From Phycisphaerales bacterium (GTDB lineage: Bacteria; Planctomycetota; Phycisphaerae; Phycisphaerales; SM1A02): a stretch of 64,000 bases of DNA. Positions within the stretch are counted from its first letter, which is position 1. Each line of letters starts with the position of its first letter. Both the position numbers and the translations under genes were made by a program. Shown one piece after another: positions 8,822-18,895 of the stretch. The notes beneath the pieces were generated by a model. That model ran no database searches. It saw only the letters and a list, made by a program, of their open reading frames with translations, and was not told the origin of the DNA. The stretch covers positions 1 through 64,000 of the forward strand of contig SIAK01000001.1 of assembly GCA_009691805.1 (NCBI GenBank), given 5' to 3'.

Positions 8822-9441
8822 GCGTTGATCGTGCGTCGTGTGAAGGATTTTCAACGGACTCTGCGCGCTGGTCGCGCGTGACGTTGCTGTTGGTGGTGCT
8901 GACGATCGGCGCCGCAACATGGTTCATGGCACTGCCTCTGTGGCAAGCGGGCAGCATCGCAGAGGCCGAGGCAACCAGGCTTGCAGGCCGCATCGCCGCT
9001 CGCGAACGACTCGAACAAGAACTTGAGCGCACGACAGATGCATTCGCCGAACTTCAGCGTGAGCGGGGCAATGCATTGCGTCGCATTCCGCAAGATCCAG
9101 CGCAAGCGCAGCTGATGCGCGCGTTGAGTGAACCTGTCAATGGTGTGGGATTGATTTCGCAAACTGTCGCTGCTGGTAAGAGTGTGTCCGCTGCGCGTGA
9201 AGGTCCCAAGTCTTGGCGCGCGGTACCTGTGACCGTGTCGATGAAGTCAGACTTTGCGACGTGCATGCGCGTGCTGCACCGCGCGGAGCATTCCGATCGA
9301 CTTGTTCGCACACTTGAACTTGACCTCCGTCGAGACGCATCGGATGCGACCGGCATTCTCGATGTCTCGCTGGTTGTGGATGCAATCTGGAACGACTCCT
9401 CGCTCGAGAAGTCACTCGACACAGCAGGAGCGACGCGATGA
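8818..9441 (+). CDS. pilO: PilO-like inner-membrane protein
   Basis: Single TM then coiled coil and ferredoxin-like-sized domain; synteny; 4-nt overlap. Confidence 0.6.
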   Translation: MSVDRASCEGFSTDSARWSRVTLLLVVLTIGAATWFMALPLWQAGSIAEAEATRLAGRIAARERLEQELERTTDAFAELQRERGNALRRIPQDPAQAQLMRALSEPVNGVGLISQTVAAGKSVSAAREGPKSWRAVPVTVSMKSDFATCMRVLHRAEHSDRLVRTLELDLRRDASDATGILDVSLVVDAIWNDSSLEKSLDTAGATR

Positions 9442-10049
9442 CGTTGAGCAATGCACAATCTCCGAAGACGGGTTTGCGAGGCTTTCGACAGAAGTTGCGC
9501 GGGAATCGACGGCTGCAGTCGCTGCTGTGGCTCGCCGCGTTCGGAACGGTCGTGTGGGCAAAGCCAATGGGTCTGCTGTTGTGGGCGCGTCTTCGTGTCT
9601 TGACCAACCTTCCTCGCACCGCGATTGCTGATGATCCGCAGGCGCGCGTGGACGATGCGAGCGCGCCGAAGGAGCGCGTGATCGAACTCCCTGACTTCAC
9701 GGATGCAGATCCATTCCGTCTGCGTGGTTGCAGATTGTCCATCCCTCACACTCCACCACTGCCCGCGCAAGTTTCGAATCAACCATCGAAGTCATGCGCA
9801 ATAGTTGCCGATGTCACTTCGTCTCTAGAGGCAGCTGATCTCGTTGCTCGCCGCGCGGAGCGGTTTCGCGTGCACTCGGCTGGAAATGGATTGTCATGCG
9901 CCGTGATCAATGGTCAGGCCTACAGGCTCGGCGACGAGCTCGACATGGAAGGTCTGAAATTCCAGCTCATTGAAATCCGTGAAGCTGGCGTCATCCTCGG
10001 ACATGGGGAGCGCCGCTTCGAGATCAGGATTGGTCCGGTTGGATCCTGA
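9438..10049 (+). CDS. PilP/GspC-like protein (hypothetical)
   Basis: N-terminal TM, C-terminal AVINGQAYRLGDELDMEGLKFQLIEIREAGVILGHGERRFEI resembling PilP/HR domain logic; synteny before secretin. Confidence 0.5.
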   Translation: MTLSNAQSPKTGLRGFRQKLRGNRRLQSLLWLAAFGTVVWAKPMGLLLWARLRVLTNLPRTAIADDPQARVDDASAPKERVIELPDFTDADPFRLRGCRLSIPHTPPLPAQVSNQPSKSCAIVADVTSSLEAADLVARRAERFRVHSAGNGLSCAVINGQAYRLGDELDMEGLKFQLIEIREAGVILGHGERRFEIRIGPVGS

Positions 10050-10065
10050 AACGAAGGAGTGAATT

Positions 10066-12129
10066 ATGCTTGATGCTCGCCTCTCTACCGTTTGCGCCCG
10101 TCCATTTTTTTCTGCGTTTTGCGGTCATTCCATCGCTTGCATGGTGACGTCAGCGATGGCGACAGCCTTTGCGACAACCATGTCGCACGCTGCTGTTGTG
10201 CAAGATGCCGCGCCTGCAGCCGCAGTCGCGCCACCACCCGATGTAAACGCACAAATGCAATCGACCTCTGGTCAAGCGGCCGCGGCGGAGACTTTCACGA
10301 TCAAGTTCCAAGACACCGACGTCCTGCAGGCGCTGCAGATGCTGTCGATGCAAGCGCGTCGCAACATTGTCGCGGGGAAGGGCGTGAGTGGCACGGTGAC
10401 CGCGAATCTATACGACGTCACGGTGCGTGAAGCGCTCGAGGTGATCCTCCGCTCGCTCGACTTGAAGGCGGACGAAGAAGGGCAATTCATTTATATCTAC
10501 ACCAGCGAAGATTGGGGAGCGCGACAACTTCTGAAGCTGCGCCGTGAGAGCAAGAACTTCTCGCTGCAATACCTGAGCGCGAAAGACGCCGCGGAGTTTG
10601 TGAAGCCATTGCTGACCGAACAGGGAAAAGTTTCGTTCGTCGGCACGGTGGAAGATGGCTTCCAGCCCTCGAACTCAGATGGCGGTAGTGATAGCTGGGC
10701 GTATGAAGGCATGCTTGTGATCAACGACTTCCCCGAGCAAATCGCGGCGGTCACGAAGTTGCTCGCGGACATTGACACGCCACCATCGCAAGTCGTCGTT
10801 GAAGCGACCGTCGTCTCCACGCGAGTGCATGAGCAGAACGCGTATGGCGTCGATGTCTCGGTGATTGGAGACCTTGATTTCTTGGACTTCACGAGCCCAG
10901 TTGCGGCAGCGAACGATCTCTTTAAGGGCAACAGTGGCGGCACGCCGACGAACGATGGGTCCGCCGTGACGACGAGTGTTGCGGGTTGGAGTGAGCCTTC
11001 CACTTTGCGTGCTGGTGTGGTCACCGACAATGTCGCGGTCTTCCTTCGATTGCTCGATCAAGTGACGGACACGACGATTCTTGCGCGACCACGCGTGATG
11101 GCGCTCAATCGTCAACGCGCGCAAGTACTCGTGGGTGATCGAGTGGGTTACCTCTCGACGACCACCACACAAACTTCCACGACGCAAACGGTTGAGTTTC
11201 TCGATACCGGTATTAAGCTGATTTTCCGTCCGTTCATCTCGCGCGACGGTTCGATTCGAATGGAACTCGCCCCTTCGATTTCGTCGGCGACATTAGAAAA
11301 AGTCATTCAGCCAGGCGGCGGCGTGTTGCCGATTCCCAACGAGAAGACGAATGAAATCGTCACGAATGTCCGGGTGAAAGATGGCCAGACGCTCGTGCTC
11401 GGTGGTCTCTTCACCGAAGAGACGGAGATCACTCGCCGTCAGGTGCCAGGGCTTGGCGACATTCCGCTCCTCGGCAATGCGTTCAAGGGTCAAGATGATT
11501 CTGTGGAACGACGCGAGATCATCTTCTTGATCACGCCCAACATCGTCAAGGACGAGATCGCGAAGGTCTGGTCGGACGAGGCGAACGAGTTTGTCAACGC
11601 GGTGCGTATCGGTTCGCGCGAAGGTCTGCTTCCTTGGAGCCGCGAACTCATTTCGACGAATCACAATCAGGATGCTGTGCAAGCGATGGCCAGCGGTGAT
11701 CGTGAACTCGCGATGTTCCATGTGGAAAGTTCGCTGCGCGTCACGCCGAATCAGCCTGAAATGCAGCGCATGCGTTCGGAGTTGGACGCGGGCGCGGATG
11801 AGCGCGCGTACGAGCGATCGATCTTCCAGCGCATCGTCGACAAGCAACTTCAGCAAGCCGAGGCAGATCGTGACGCGAAGGATGGACTTCCGTCTTCAGC
11901 GCCAACGCCTGCAGCCGTGCCTGCTGCAGGGGCGCAATCGCACGCGAGCGCGGCGCAATCGGCGAATGCGCCGATGCAGATCACAACAATCGCGGCAACG
12001 CCAACCGCTCCGACATTTTCTTCTCGATGGCGTGCGCCTTGGTGGAACCGACCTTCCGCCCTCGCAGCCACTTCCAATGCCGCGCCTTCCGGCACGCTTG
12101 CGGCAGAAACCCCAATTTGCCCTGAATGA
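10066..12129 (+). CDS. Secretin (PilQ/GspD family)
   Basis: STN/N0-like IKFQDTDVLQALQMLSMQARRNIVAGKGVSG; secretin core VKDGQTLVLGGLFTEETEITRRQVPGLGDIPLLGNAFKGQDDSVERREIIFLITPNIV. Confidence 0.93.
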   Translation: MLDARLSTVCARPFFSAFCGHSIACMVTSAMATAFATTMSHAAVVQDAAPAAAVAPPPDVNAQMQSTSGQAAAAETFTIKFQDTDVLQALQMLSMQARRNIVAGKGVSGTVTANLYDVTVREALEVILRSLDLKADEEGQFIYIYTSEDWGARQLLKLRRESKNFSLQYLSAKDAAEFVKPLLTEQGKVSFVGTVEDGFQPSNSDGGSDSWAYEGMLVINDFPEQIAAVTKLLADIDTPPSQVVVEATVVSTRVHEQNAYGVDVSVIGDLDFLDFTSPVAAANDLFKGNSGGTPTNDGSAVTTSVAGWSEPSTLRAGVVTDNVAVFLRLLDQVTDTTILARPRVMALNRQRAQVLVGDRVGYLSTTTTQTSTTQTVEFLDTGIKLIFRPFISRDGSIRMELAPSISSATLEKVIQPGGGVLPIPNEKTNEIVTNVRVKDGQTLVLGGLFTEETEITRRQVPGLGDIPLLGNAFKGQDDSVERREIIFLITPNIVKDEIAKVWSDEANEFVNAVRIGSREGLLPWSRELISTNHNQDAVQAMASGDRELAMFHVESSLRVTPNQPEMQRMRSELDAGADERAYERSIFQRIVDKQLQQAEADRDAKDGLPSSAPTPAAVPAAGAQSHASAAQSANAPMQITTIAATPTAPTFSSRWRAPWWNRPSALAATSNAAPSGTLAAETPICPE

Positions 12130-12194
12130 GTGCATCGCTCGTGCCGATGCCATGAGTGGAGATCGCTGCACGCGCAGCGAATAAGGAAACTTGC

Positions 12195-13433
12195 ATGCAC
12201 GCATTTCGATCACGATCTTTCACCACTGTGTTGACGCTGCTTGCGGTCAGTTCCTCATGCCTTGTCGGATGCGGTGGGCCGACGAAGCAAGGTATCGTCG
12301 CGCGGCAAGAGGCGAATAGTCGTTTCGCGAAAACGACGAGCGTGGTGAGCTACGACCAGGCGCGGCAGGCGTTTGAGTCGGGCGATCTTTCGAGTGCGCA
12401 GAAGCACATTCGCGAGGCGATTGCTCGCTCTGATCAAGAGCCGCGCTACTGGGCGCTCTTGGGTCGTATCGAATTGGAATCCCGTCGACTCGAAGAGGCG
12501 CGCGTGGCTCTCGACAAGGCGGTGACGCTCGACCCAAACTACGCAGAAGGCTATTACTTCCGCGGAGTGGTGATGGAGCGATGGTCGCAAGACGAGAAGG
12601 CGCTCGCGGATTACCAGAAGGCTGCGGAACTCGATGGCGCGAAACTGTCCTATGTCCTCGCGACCGCCGAGACGATGGTCGCGATGCAGCACATCGAAGA
12701 GTCGCGCGAATTCTTACTCTCGAAACTCGCCTACTTTGAACACAACGCGGCGCTCAATGAACTGCTTGGCGATCTCTCCTCGATGGAGAACGATGACAAG
12801 GCTGCATGGCGTTACTTCGAAGTGGCATCGCTCATCGACCCTGAAGCGCCGATGATTTGCGAGAAACTCTTGCGAGCGCTCTACGCCGCACAAGAGTGGC
12901 AGAAGTGCCTCGATCAAGCGCGACGATTAACACGCGCGGAGAAAGACAAACTCAACGGCGTCGCGCCTGAATCCTTCGGCATGTACGAGGGACGCAGCTT
13001 GGCGATGCTCGGTCGATTCACCGAGGCACGCAATGCCTTCGCGAATGTCGTGCATCAGAACCCCGAACATCTCGAGGGTTGGATCGATCTCGGTCAAGCC
13101 GCGTGGAATGCGGGCGATGATGTGCGCGCGGAGGCTGCGTCGCAGCGCGTGATCGCGCTTGCGGAGAGCCGATTCGAAGGCTATTGGCTGCGCGGGCTCG
13201 TTGCGGAGAAGCGAGGCGAAACGGCCGCTGCGGTGCAGTGGTTTCAAAGGGCAGTCTCGTGCGCACCTGAGAATGCCACGCCACTCGTGAGTCTCGCGAT
13301 CGCGTTGCGTCGAAACGGACAGGATGCAGAGAGTGCTGTGATGCTGGCAAAGGCGATGAAGGCTGACCCTTCCTTCGCGCCAGCGAAGCGAGCCTTCACC
13401 GCGATTGATCCCACAGGTGAAGCGACCGAGTAA
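12195..13433 (+). CDS. TPR-repeat lipoprotein (putative pilotin/PilF-like role)
   Basis: Lipobox SSCLVGCGG; multiple TPRs such as YAEGYYFRGVVMERWSQDEKALADYQKAAELD. Confidence 0.8.
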   Translation: MHAFRSRSFTTVLTLLAVSSSCLVGCGGPTKQGIVARQEANSRFAKTTSVVSYDQARQAFESGDLSSAQKHIREAIARSDQEPRYWALLGRIELESRRLEEARVALDKAVTLDPNYAEGYYFRGVVMERWSQDEKALADYQKAAELDGAKLSYVLATAETMVAMQHIEESREFLLSKLAYFEHNAALNELLGDLSSMENDDKAAWRYFEVASLIDPEAPMICEKLLRALYAAQEWQKCLDQARRLTRAEKDKLNGVAPESFGMYEGRSLAMLGRFTEARNAFANVVHQNPEHLEGWIDLGQAAWNAGDDVRAEAASQRVIALAESRFEGYWLRGLVAEKRGETAAAVQWFQRAVSCAPENATPLVSLAIALRRNGQDAESAVMLAKAMKADPSFAPAKRAFTAIDPTGEATE

Positions 13434-13453
13434 CTGGGCATTGGAGGAGTATT

Positions 13454-14764
13454 GTGCAGAGGGGCTGGTCTACGTATTGCACGATTGCTGTTTCTCTCGC
13501 GGTACTTTTCGCGGGTGCGCTGTCGACCGTGGTGTACTTGCGCGCTTCTGGAGTGTCGATGAGCATCGCAGCCATCGCGTGCGTGCCCATGTTCAGTGTC
13601 GGCGTGTTCGGACTGATCTTCAACATGCGTCGCAGCGCAGTGCAGCGCGCGATGCGCGAAGAACTAGCGTCGCAACGAGAAATCGAAGCGCGCAATCGAG
13701 CATCGCTCGAGCGATCGAAGCGAGCAACGGAGGTCGCCGCGGATCAGTTTCGCGCGATGCTCGAGCAACTTCCACAGGCGGTGATCGCGGTGGATCAATC
13801 CAAGGAAATCGTGCTCATGAATGCGGCTGCGCAGAGCATGCTGCATGAGGGTCGTCTCTTGCGATCGAGCGCGCTGCCCAGTGAAATTGCAGCGTTGCTG
13901 ACGGCGACGGCTGCTGCGTCGGAAGGCACGCGTCGCTCGCGTGAAGTGACGCTGTCGATGCATGAAGCGACGCTCGCGCTGCGTGTGGAGTGTGTGGCGA
14001 GCGGTGGTCTTGCGATCGCTGTGCTGTTCGATCTTGCTGGCGAACGCGATGCAGAGCGCCGCATGGGTGAGTTTGTCGCGAAGGCAAGCCACGAATTGCG
14101 CACGCCGCTCGCGTCGATTCGCGCGTATGCGGAGATGCTCGAAGACGCTGACATGATCGCGGAGTCGGAACGCCGTCAACTTTGCGCCACGATGTTGTCG
14201 GAGAGTGATCGTCTCGCGCGCATGGTGGATCAGATGCTCTCGATCAGCCGCATTGAGAGCGGCATCGCGCGCATCAGTGCTGCACGAGTTGATCTCTTCG
14301 CCCTCGCGACAGAAGCAGTCGACGCGATGCGCGGTGAAGCGTCGACGAAGGACATCACGTTGATCGTGCAACCGTGTGCAGTCTCTGCGACCGCCGAGGG
14401 TGATCGTGACATGCTGCAGCAAGTGCTCGTGAATCTCATTTCGAATGGCATCAAGTACACACCTGCGGGTGGAACGGTCACGCTCTCGATGGATACGGAT
14501 CACCTGGCGCGCAGCGTGGTCGTACATGTCACCGACACGGGCCCGGGGATCCCACTTGAGGCAAAGGGCAGACTTTTCGAAAAGTTTTATCGCATCGAAA
14601 ACTATCGCCGTTTGGCGAAGGGAACGGGACTTGGGCTCAATTTGTGCCGCTCGGTTATTGAACAATTGCACGGTGGACAGATCGGAGTGGAGTCGACTCT
14701 TGGAATGGGCTCACGCTTCTGGTTTTCTGTGCCGATGGAAAGGGTAGGTCGAGTCGCAGCGTAG
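13454..14764 (+). CDS. Membrane sensor histidine kinase (PhoR-like)
   Basis: HisKA FVAKASHELRTPLASIRAYAEML; HATPase NLISNGIKYTPAGG, DTGPGIP, GTGLGLNLCRSVIEQLHGG. Confidence 0.93.
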   Translation: MQRGWSTYCTIAVSLAVLFAGALSTVVYLRASGVSMSIAAIACVPMFSVGVFGLIFNMRRSAVQRAMREELASQREIEARNRASLERSKRATEVAADQFRAMLEQLPQAVIAVDQSKEIVLMNAAAQSMLHEGRLLRSSALPSEIAALLTATAAASEGTRRSREVTLSMHEATLALRVECVASGGLAIAVLFDLAGERDAERRMGEFVAKASHELRTPLASIRAYAEMLEDADMIAESERRQLCATMLSESDRLARMVDQMLSISRIESGIARISAARVDLFALATEAVDAMRGEASTKDITLIVQPCAVSATAEGDRDMLQQVLVNLISNGIKYTPAGGTVTLSMDTDHLARSVVVHVTDTGPGIPLEAKGRLFEKFYRIENYRRLAKGTGLGLNLCRSVIEQLHGGQIGVESTLGMGSRFWFSVPMERVGRVAA

Positions 14765-14775
14765 GAGCCCTAGAG

Positions 14776-15183
14776 ATGCAATCCGTGCGAACCATACTTG
14801 TGGTTGATGACGAACCAGCAATCGTGCATGTCGTCGCCATGAAATTCACGCAATGTGGATTTCGAGTGCTGACAGCATGGAATGGATCGATCGCGCTTGA
14901 AATCGTGCGCGCCAACGAAGTCGATCTCATCATCAGCGATTTCCAAATGCCGATCCTCGATGGGATGCAACTCGCTGCAGCTCTCCGAGCGGACACGCGA
15001 ACCTGCAATATTCCCGTCATCGTGCTCACCGCGCGTGGTCATCTGCTTGGTGATGATTGGGAAGGCGCGTCGAATGTTCGACATGTTGTTTCAAAGCCAT
15101 TTAGTCCGCGCGAACTCGTCGCCATGAGCGAGCGAGTCCTTGCGGATGATCGCGGTCGTGCGGCCAAGCGGGAGGTCGCATGA
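14776..15183 (+). CDS. Single-domain response regulator receiver
   Basis: ILVVDDEPAI, phospho-acceptor SDFQMPILDG, K at VSKPFSPREL; no output domain. Confidence 0.92.
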   Translation: MQSVRTILVVDDEPAIVHVVAMKFTQCGFRVLTAWNGSIALEIVRANEVDLIISDFQMPILDGMQLAAALRADTRTCNIPVIVLTARGHLLGDDWEGASNVRHVVSKPFSPRELVAMSERVLADDRGRAAKREVA

Positions 15184-16796
15184 TGCCGAGTGGAACACCA
15201 GCTTTGCTCGCCGATGCGCGCGGCGCTTCGCTCGCGGAGCGCTTGCGTGGCGCAGGCGTTGTGTGGATTGAAACCGATGAGACCGGCGCGTCGTTGCGTT
15301 CCTACATCGATGATCCCAAGGACTGGCTGGTCCATCTCGTCGTGCGTTCGCGCGTCTTCCGCGCGGCACTGCGACGGGCGGCGACGGCGTGGAATGCGCA
15401 GCGCGCGTCGCACGCACCACTTAGTAACGGCGATGAATCGCTCGATGGATTGGTACTCATTCCGTTGCGGACGCAGGGCAGTGGCGCGTCTACCTATGGT
15501 GTCGCTGTGTTGGTCCTTGACGAAGCGATTTCATCAGGGACGCTTCGATTGCTCTGTGAAGGCGCGGAACTCGACACAACGTTCATCGCGGCGCGATTGA
15601 CCGTCGAAGGACTTCCGACGCGACGCGAAGTTGCGCGACTCAGTGCATTCATTCGCGCACTCGCCGCGTGCGATGCAGAGCGCGTCGATGGCAACGCCTG
15701 CGGCACGCAACTCTCCACCGCGTGGGAGGAATTACACCTTCTCCACTCGCTCATCGGCGGGCTGGAAATGACTTCAGGTCCCCGTGGTGTGTTGACGAGG
15801 GCTTGTGAAGAATTGAGTACGACGCTGCAATCGAGTTGGACTGGCGCGTGGATTGCTGATGCCAAGGGCGGCGACGGATTCGTCGTCGTGACGGGCAACA
15901 TCTCGCCCGATGCGTTCCGCGCATTCGCCGGACGATTGGGCAAATCGCCCGCAGGAATCTTCACTGCGGATGGTCGCGCCAATGCGCGTCCTGGCACGGT
16001 TGCAGCCGCGCCGATTTTCCAACGAGGTCGTTGCGTGGGTTGGCTCGCGACTGGTGATCGCAAACTTGGTGACCATGAAATGTCGAGCGTCGAGCTGAAG
16101 CTTGTCGCAAGTGTTGCCGCGCATACCGCGATCTTCTTGGAGAATGCGCGGCTGTTTGCGGATCTCGACGATGCGTTTGTCGGCACGCTCGCAGCGCTCG
16201 TCAATGCGATCGACGCGAAGGATCCTTACACGCGTGGACATTCGCAACGCGTGGCTGCACTCGCTCGCGATCTCGCGCTCAAGCATGGCGTGAGCGCGGA
16301 GGAAGCTCGATTGGTTCATGTCGCTGGACTCGTCCACGACATCGGCAAGATTGGTGTTTCCGAAGCGATCCTTCTGAAGCCAGGAGCATTGCTTCCCGAA
16401 GAACGCACCGCGATCAATGAGCACCCAGAAATTGGCTATCGCATCTTGAAAGATGTGCCGCAACTCGCGGGCGTGCTCGGCGGCGTGCGTCATCACCATG
16501 AACGATGGGATGGCAAGGGCTATGGGCATGGACTTGCGAGCACGGACATTCCGCTCTTTGCTCGCATCATCGCGCTCGCGGACACGTTCGATGCGATGTG
16601 CTCTTCGCGCACCTACCGCGCAGGTCGGCCGATTGATGTGACGCTGGTGGAAATGGCGAAGTGCGGCGGCTCGCAGTTTGACCCTGTGTTGCTGCGTCAA
16701 TTCTTGACACTCGATCTCTCCAACTATCGAGCGATGCTCGCCGCGGGAACTTCGGCGCATCTTGCTGCGCCCGACGCGACGCGGAGGGCTGCGTGA
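15180..16796 (+). CDS. HD-GYP-type phosphodiesterase with N-terminal GAF-like region
   Basis: HDIGKIGVSEAILLKPG, HHHERWDGKGYGHGL, RIIALADTFDAMCSSRTYR. GYP is GYG here. Confidence 0.9.
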   Translation: MMPSGTPALLADARGASLAERLRGAGVVWIETDETGASLRSYIDDPKDWLVHLVVRSRVFRAALRRAATAWNAQRASHAPLSNGDESLDGLVLIPLRTQGSGASTYGVAVLVLDEAISSGTLRLLCEGAELDTTFIAARLTVEGLPTRREVARLSAFIRALAACDAERVDGNACGTQLSTAWEELHLLHSLIGGLEMTSGPRGVLTRACEELSTTLQSSWTGAWIADAKGGDGFVVVTGNISPDAFRAFAGRLGKSPAGIFTADGRANARPGTVAAAPIFQRGRCVGWLATGDRKLGDHEMSSVELKLVASVAAHTAIFLENARLFADLDDAFVGTLAALVNAIDAKDPYTRGHSQRVAALARDLALKHGVSAEEARLVHVAGLVHDIGKIGVSEAILLKPGALLPEERTAINEHPEIGYRILKDVPQLAGVLGGVRHHHERWDGKGYGHGLASTDIPLFARIIALADTFDAMCSSRTYRAGRPIDVTLVEMAKCGGSQFDPVLLRQFLTLDLSNYRAMLAAGTSAHLAAPDATRRAA

Positions 16797-17128
16797 AACT
16801 TTCCTACGAAGAGCATGGCATGGTCGCGCTTGTCGTCGCGAGCGGTGATTGCACGGGCGATGCGAGCGAGCGATTGCGCCGCACGGTCGCGGATCGATTC
16901 GCTGCGGGCGCGCGTTCGGTCATTCTCGACTTTGCGGCGGTGCCGCTGGTGGATAGCGCGGCGCTTGAGACGATGCTCTGGATGAACGAAGAAACTGCGC
17001 GCAGCGGCGGGGCACTTCGTCTTGTCGCGCCGCAAGAGGCGGTGCTCGCGATTCTTCGACTCACGCGCCTCGCGGATCGATTTGAATCGAGTGCGTCGGT
17101 CGAACTTGCAGCAAGGAGCCTTCGATGA
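16793..17128 (+). CDS. STAS-domain anti-sigma factor antagonist
   Basis: Small protein with VILDFAAVPLVDSAALETMLWMNEE, including the conserved DS(A/S) site. Confidence 0.8.
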   Translation: MKLSYEEHGMVALVVASGDCTGDASERLRRTVADRFAAGARSVILDFAAVPLVDSAALETMLWMNEETARSGGALRLVAPQEAVLAILRLTRLADRFESSASVELAARSLR

Positions 17129-18885
17129 AGCAGCCACGCGCGGATGTTTCACGCGAGCCGTTTGCGATGGCGAGTGCGCCGTCGCGTTCGATGCAGCGCG
17201 CAATGCTGGGCGAAATGCTGGTCGCGAAGGGCGTGCTCACGAGCGCACAGTTGGCGGACGCGCTGGCACAACAGCAGAAGGATGGACATCAACGATTGCT
17301 CGGCGAAATGCTGGTCCAGTTGGGTTACTGCGATGAACATCAAGTGATGGAAACGGTCGCCGATGGATACGGAATTCCGTATGCGCGAGACATCGCACGC
17401 ATCGCCGATCCGAAATGCATTGAACTGCTGCCGCGAGAGTTTCTCTCTGAACACGCGGTGTTGCCGCTGTTTTGCGTGCGTGGCGTGGTGACGGTCGCGG
17501 TGGGTGAGCCTGCGAATCTCTATCTCTTCGAAGAGATCGCGCGACGCACAGGCAAGCAGGTGCAAACAGTCGCAACGACGGTGGGAGAGATTCGCGCGGC
17601 ACTTGAGTCGTACCTGCCTGCCGCAAATGTGTTCGTCATTGACGACACGTATGGCGAAGTGGACGAAGGAACATTCAGCGTCGTGGAACGCGATCTCGCG
17701 GAGATTGCAGATCTACGCGAAGTCTCTGGTCACTCGCCGGTTGTGAAACTTGTGAACTGGCTCTTGTGGACGGCTGTCCACGAGGGCGCATCGGACATTC
17801 ATATCGAGCCAGGAGATCGCCGACTTCGTATTCGCTTGCGTGTGGATGGCGCGCTCTTTGAAAAAATGCAGCCGCCGTGGCAGATGGCCGCGGCGTTGAC
17901 AAGTCGCATCAAGATCATGGCTGGGCTTGATATCTCGGAGCGGCGCTTGCCGCAGGACGGTGATATTCACGTGATGATGGAAGGTCGGCCGGTCGATCTT
18001 CGCGTCTCCACGATGCCAGGTCGTCACGGCGAGAAGACTGTGATTCGCGTGATTGATAGTCGTCAATCCATCGTGCCGCTTGAACGGCTTGGTATGGACG
18101 AAGCCACGCTTGCGCAGTGGATGGACATCGTGCGTCGACCGAACGGCATCGCGCTTGTCACTGGTCCAACAGGCAGCGGAAAGTCAACGACGCTCTACAG
18201 CGTGCTCGCGATGCTGAACGATGCAGACGCGAATCTCTCGACGGTTGAAGATCCGATTGAAGCGACGCTGCCAGGCATCAATCAGTTTCAAGTGAATGAG
18301 AAGGCGGGCTTCGGATTCGCCACCGCGCTGCGATCGCTCTTGCGGCAAGATCCGGACACGATCATGGTCGGAGAAATTCGCGACGAAGCGACAGCGTCTG
18401 TCGCAGTGCAGGCGGCGCTCACTGGCCACCTTGTGTTGAGCACGCTGCACACGAACGATGCAACAGCGGCGGTGACGCGACTTGTGAACATCGGCGTGGA
18501 ACCGTATCTCGTTGCGGCGACCGTGCGCGGAGTGCTCGCGCAACGACTCGTGCGAAAAATTTGCCCGCATTGCCGCGTGCGAGTTGAGCCAGACGCCATG
18601 ATGCGTGCCGCGCTTCTGCAAGGTGCACACACGATCGAATCGTGCAGCAAGGGAACGGGTTGTGCGCGCTGCCGAACGACCGGATTTGCTGGACGCATCG
18701 GGATCTTCGAAATCATGGTGCCTGACGAGGCGTTCAACGTCCTCGTTGCGCGGGGCGCAAGTCTGCAAGAACTTCACGCGTATCTCGCGTCGCAAGGTCA
18801 TCGATTGCTCCGTGACGATGCAATGCGCAAAGTGCGCGAAGGTCTGACGACGCTTGATGAAGCTATGGCTGTGACTGCTTACTGA
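17125..18885 (+). CDS. pilB: Type IV pilus assembly ATPase (PilB/GspE family) with N-terminal MshEN-like repeats
   Basis: Walker A TGPTGSGKSTTLYS, Asp/His boxes, CPHC...CARC zinc motif; N-terminal MLGEMLVAKGVLTSAQLADALAQQ and LLGEMLVQLGYCDEHQVMETVADGYGIPY. Confidence 0.93.
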   Translation: MKQPRADVSREPFAMASAPSRSMQRAMLGEMLVAKGVLTSAQLADALAQQQKDGHQRLLGEMLVQLGYCDEHQVMETVADGYGIPYARDIARIADPKCIELLPREFLSEHAVLPLFCVRGVVTVAVGEPANLYLFEEIARRTGKQVQTVATTVGEIRAALESYLPAANVFVIDDTYGEVDEGTFSVVERDLAEIADLREVSGHSPVVKLVNWLLWTAVHEGASDIHIEPGDRRLRIRLRVDGALFEKMQPPWQMAAALTSRIKIMAGLDISERRLPQDGDIHVMMEGRPVDLRVSTMPGRHGEKTVIRVIDSRQSIVPLERLGMDEATLAQWMDIVRRPNGIALVTGPTGSGKSTTLYSVLAMLNDADANLSTVEDPIEATLPGINQFQVNEKAGFGFATALRSLLRQDPDTIMVGEIRDEATASVAVQAALTGHLVLSTLHTNDATAAVTRLVNIGVEPYLVAATVRGVLAQRLVRKICPHCRVRVEPDAMMRAALLQGAHTIESCSKGTGCARCRTTGFAGRIGIFEIMVPDEAFNVLVARGASLQELHAYLASQGHRLLRDDAMRKVREGLTTLDEAMAVTAY

Positions 18886-18895
18886 GTTCACCGCA

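Noticed and set aside
13664-14671. 335-aa - strand ORF
   Set aside because: Antisense to the histidine kinase; His/Arg-rich shadow translation.
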